DNA from: JAYZQT01 sp036136335
Lineage (GTDB): Bacteria; Pseudomonadota; Alphaproteobacteria; MPNO01; UBA830
Length of the DNA: 44,846 nt
Direction: 5' to 3'
Assembly: GCA_036136335.1 (NCBI GenBank)
Contig: JAYZQT010000060.1
Coordinates: 1-44,846 of the forward strand
Below the pieces are notes generated by a model that was not told the origin of the DNA, did not search any database, and saw nothing but the letters and a program-made list of their open reading frames with translations. Within the stretch, counting starts at the first letter, position 1. Each line of letters begins with the position of its first letter. Below are positions 42,541 to 44,846 of this stretch, in pieces. The translations under genes and the position numbers were made by a program.

Positions 42541-43701
42541 ATGAGATATAAAAAGATGACTATGGCCGCGGTAGGTGCGGCATTTCTGGTGGCGACAATT
42601 CCCGCAAAGGCTGACAAGCCCTATGTGTACGGTCAATGGCTCCCACCAAAACACAACGTTAACAAGCATGGCCTCGCCCCACTGGTGGAAAGGCTGGCCA
42701 AAAAAGGCATTAAATGGAAACTCGTTACAGGTGGCCAGCTTTTCAAGGCGAAGGGAACCCTGAAAGGCGTTGGTAACAGAACTGCAGAAGCGGGACTTGT
42801 TGTTCCAAGTTATCATCGGACACAACTAAAACACGCGTTCATTATTCCGGATTTGATGATGCTTGGACGGAACGAACTGATTATGAACGGGGCCGCTCAC
42901 GAAACCTATTTTCTGGATTGTCCAGAATGCCTCGGCGATTACAAAAAACAGGGACTGGTCTACCTCGCGGGCTATGGGGTTGGCGGTTACTCCCTGCTCT
43001 GCCGTGGGATGGTTACAAAGCTCTCAGATGTAAAGGGCAAGAAACTTCGCACGACAGGGGCTTTGGGGCGTTGGGCAAGGGCCCTCGGCGGTGTTCCGGT
43101 AAGTATGTCAATGAGTGATACTCCGGAGGCAATCAAGAGGGGTAACATTGATTGCATCGTAGGGCCGGTTGCCTGGCTTAAGTCTTACCCGATAGCTGAC
43201 AGCATTAAGTCCGTTCTTAATTATGGACTGGGATCCTATTCTGGACTGGGGCTTTTTGTGATGAACCGAAAGGCCTGGGACGCATATAGCGACGATCAGA
43301 AACGGATTATGTGGAACGAAATGCCGCGGACGATCGCTAATACAGTTATTGATGGGTATGTAGGAGACGATCTTGCATCACGTGCCATGGCAAAAAAAGA
43401 GGGCATCAAGATCGTCAAGACCGGCGCTAAAATGGCTGAACGGTGGATAAGCCACAGTAAGAATGAAGTGGCACTGGCCGTAAAAAACGCTACTAAAATG
43501 AAAGCCAAGAATGCGCAGTCAATTGCCGACAGATTTGTGAAAAATGTAAAGAAATGGGAAAAAATAATTGCCGACGCAGGTTTGGAAAACGCTATTGCAA
43601 ACGCGACGCCTGAACGGTCCAGTCTTGCCAAGGCTTCGGCAATTTACGAGGGTCTGATGGTCAAGCATATTTATTCAAAGATTGACCCGACGAAACTCTG
43701 A
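42541..43701 (+). CDS. TRAP transporter substrate-binding protein (DctP-type)
   Basis: A 386-residue periplasmic binding protein with a signal peptide (residues 1-24, ending AKA before DKP). The mature part has the DctP pattern: GGQLFKAKGTLKGVGNRTAEAG, the helix-strand LSDVKGKKLRTTG with the conserved Arg that contacts a carboxylate, and GNIDCIVGPVAWLKSY. It binds a small anionic solute and delivers it to the DctQM pair. AAGGAGGG is just before the ATG. The gene ends in a strong terminator. Ligand unknown; aromatic or branched carboxylates would fit the surrounding catabolic genes. Confidence 0.9.
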   Translation: MRYKKMTMAAVGAAFLVATIPAKADKPYVYGQWLPPKHNVNKHGLAPLVERLAKKGIKWKLVTGGQLFKAKGTLKGVGNRTAEAGLVVPSYHRTQLKHAFIIPDLMMLGRNELIMNGAAHETYFLDCPECLGDYKKQGLVYLAGYGVGGYSLLCRGMVTKLSDVKGKKLRTTGALGRWARALGGVPVSMSMSDTPEAIKRGNIDCIVGPVAWLKSYPIADSIKSVLNYGLGSYSGLGLFVMNRKAWDAYSDDQKRIMWNEMPRTIANTVIDGYVGDDLASRAMAKKEGIKIVKTGAKMAERWISHSKNEVALAVKNATKMKAKNAQSIADRFVKNVKKWEKIIADAGLENAIANATPERSSLAKASAIYEGLMVKHIYSKIDPTKL

Positions 43702-43725
43702 TAGAGGACGGTTATTTTACAATGA

Positions 43726-43752
43726 GGCGGCCCGGTTCGGGCCGCCCTTTTT
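43726..43752 (+). terminator. Rho-independent terminator after the TRAP operon
   Basis: GGCGGCCC (43726-43733) and GGGCCGCC (43739-43746) form a perfect eight-base G/C stem with a five-base loop, then C and TTTTT (43748-43752). It stops the TRAP transcript. Its T-tract overlaps the stop codon of the convergent ligase gene. Confidence 0.9.
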
Positions 43753-44846
43753 ATTTGCGTGTGTCGACGACGCGTCGGCTTTTAAGCGTATTGCCGGCGG
43801 CAAAAATTTCCTGAGGTTCACTGATTTCTACTCCCGGTGTGACGCCAACGGCCTCTTTCACCTTTTGTACGATGTCAGCTTCATGTCCAGCAATTCTCAG
43901 GCGAAGGTGATCGGGTGAGAGCGGATCTTCCGGGTTCAGGCGTTCTATGACGATCTGAAATTCCTGAACCTCCGGTTCGTTCAGAAGAATTTCCTCAATG
44001 ACCGCCGGGTTAACAAGGGTTCCCTTAATTTTGATTAGTGAGTCGGAACGGATCGGTGTTTCACTGAGGCGCTCCGTTTCTGAACCACAATGTGGACAAG
44101 GTCCAGACGCCAGGGTTGAGATATCCCCGATGGAGTATCTCAGAAGCACCGTGCCACGCCGATCCAGATGACTTATCAACACGAGACCACGTTCACCTTT
44201 GGGAACGGGTTGGTGCGTTTCGGGATCTACGATGTCGACGTGAAACTGATCCGGAGCGGGATTGTGGAAGCCTGAACCTGACTGACATTCGACCATGCCG
44301 CCCTGCATTTCAGTGGCGCCGTACGAAATTGAGATGACGGCCTCAATCGCGCCCAGGTTGGAAAGCCTCGTCCTGAAGTCTGCCCGGAGAGCCTCTGGTG
44401 CGGACTCACCAGTGATGAAGACAAACCGGACGGCAGAAAAATCAGCACCGAGGTCAGCGGCCTCAATCAGCAACCGCCTGACGTAACTTGGGACACCCCA
44501 CAGTATTGTTGCCCTGTTTTGTTCAATTAGACGAACGGCTTCTTCCATTCCGCTGCCATGCTCGAAGAATCTGGATGGACTTCCGGGCAGTACATTGATG
44601 ACAGGAACCTTAATCGCTGCCGCGGCGTCAGAAACCCGCGCATATGCCCCATGCGGCGAAATGGTCAAAGGAAAAAGGTTGGCTATGAGATTGTCGGAAC
44701 TAACGCCACGTAGCTGCATCATGCCTTCCTGAATAGAGAGAATTTTATAAAAATCGTAAGCAGTGGAATAAAATGGTGCAGGCTTTCCTGTAGTCGTTCC
44801 AGTTGTATGCATTACGTCCCAAACCGCTACTTCCTCCGCTGCGAGC
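43751..44846 (-). CDS. Phenylacetate-CoA ligase-like (PaaK family) adenylate-forming enzyme, partial (continues past the right edge)
   Basis: The last 364 or so codons of a PaaK-type ligase; the frame is open to the window edge. The ATP-binding P-loop is TTGTTTGKP near the edge, the A5 motif is YGATEMQGG, the A8-like region RYSIGDIS and the C-terminal domain begins with IKIKGTLVNPAVIEE. A CPHCG pair sits before the C-terminal domain, as in many members. The enzyme activates an aromatic or aliphatic carboxylic acid as CoA thioester with ATP. Its position beside the TRAP system fits a substrate being imported and then activated (inference). Confidence 0.88.
   Translation of the reverse strand, partial: LAAEEVAVWDVMHTTGTTTGKPAPFYSTAYDFYKILSIQEGMMQLRGVSSDNLIANLFPLTISPHGAYARVSDAAAAIKVPVINVLPGSPSRFFEHGSGMEEAVRLIEQNRATILWGVPSYVRRLLIEAADLGADFSAVRFVFITGESAPEALRADFRTRLSNLGAIEAVISISYGATEMQGGMVECQSGSGFHNPAPDQFHVDIVDPETHQPVPKGERGLVLISHLDRRGTVLLRYSIGDISTLASGPCPHCGSETERLSETPIRSDSLIKIKGTLVNPAVIEEILLNEPEVQEFQIVIERLNPEDPLSPDHLRLRIAGHEADIVQKVKEAVGVTPGVEISEPQEIFAAGNTLKSRRVVDTRK

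Noticed and set aside
1..44846. CRISPR array, tRNA or rRNA genes, insertion sequences, phage genes
   Set aside because: Looked for regular short repeats, cloverleaf-like segments and transposase or integrase motifs; none found by eye.

Overview
The window reads as an accessory catabolic region from a Gram-negative bacterium, most likely a marine-type alphaproteobacterium. This is inferred from the Rieske oxygenase, TRAP transporter, GMC and IclR families, the moderate GC content and the alphaproteobacterial look of the QueC remnant; no rRNA or other phylogenetic marker is present, so the placement is tentative. About 40 protein genes lie in short runs on both strands. I see no tRNA, rRNA, insertion sequence or CRISPR array.

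Left part (1-9 kb): the start of a NadC-like phosphoribosyltransferase, an amidohydrolase and an IclR regulator with two palindromic candidate operators. Divergent from these is a gene whose frame is interrupted by one TGA exactly where iodothyronine deiodinases carry selenocysteine. I read it as a complete 221-residue deiodinase-like selenoprotein with a candidate bacterial SECIS hairpin. It is followed by an alkylsulfatase-like metallo-hydrolase, a SAM methyltransferase, an HD-domain protein whose His/Asp spacing fits the PhnZ/MIOX-type di-iron oxygenases, a Gfo/Idh/MocA dehydrogenase and a decayed DCC-family (DUF393) gene.

Middle part (9-24.9 kb): a glycine-betaine-type ABC transporter (substrate-binding protein, permease, ATPase) with a strong internal hairpin, an N-terminally truncated queC, a flavin monooxygenase divergent from a luciferase-like oxidoreductase, a GYD protein, malonyl-CoA decarboxylase, an SMP-30 lactonase overlapping a Rieske oxygenase, a RidA protein, an Asp/Glu-racemase-family enzyme, tandem alpha/beta hydrolases and a 4,5-dihydroxyphthalate decarboxylase-like protein.

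Right part (24.9-44.8 kb): an orphan molybdopterin subunit of the xanthine dehydrogenase/CoxL family, an esterase, a PhyH dioxygenase, a cupin, an ornithine cyclodeaminase-like protein, a TauD-type dioxygenase, a GMC oxidoreductase broken by one amber codon, two tandem MetE-like proteins, a glutaredoxin-like protein, an intact GMC oxidoreductase, a convincing 3-hydroxyanthranilate 3,4-dioxygenase with a RidA protein, a CmcJ/AsaB-like protein, a complete TRAP transporter ending in a clear terminator, and a partial PaaK-like CoA ligase.

Together the genes look like several small uptake-and-degradation modules for aromatic, methylated or other small organic compounds. Three broken genes (DUF393, queC, GMC) show that part of the region is decaying. 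The most notable single item is the deiodinase-like selenoprotein.
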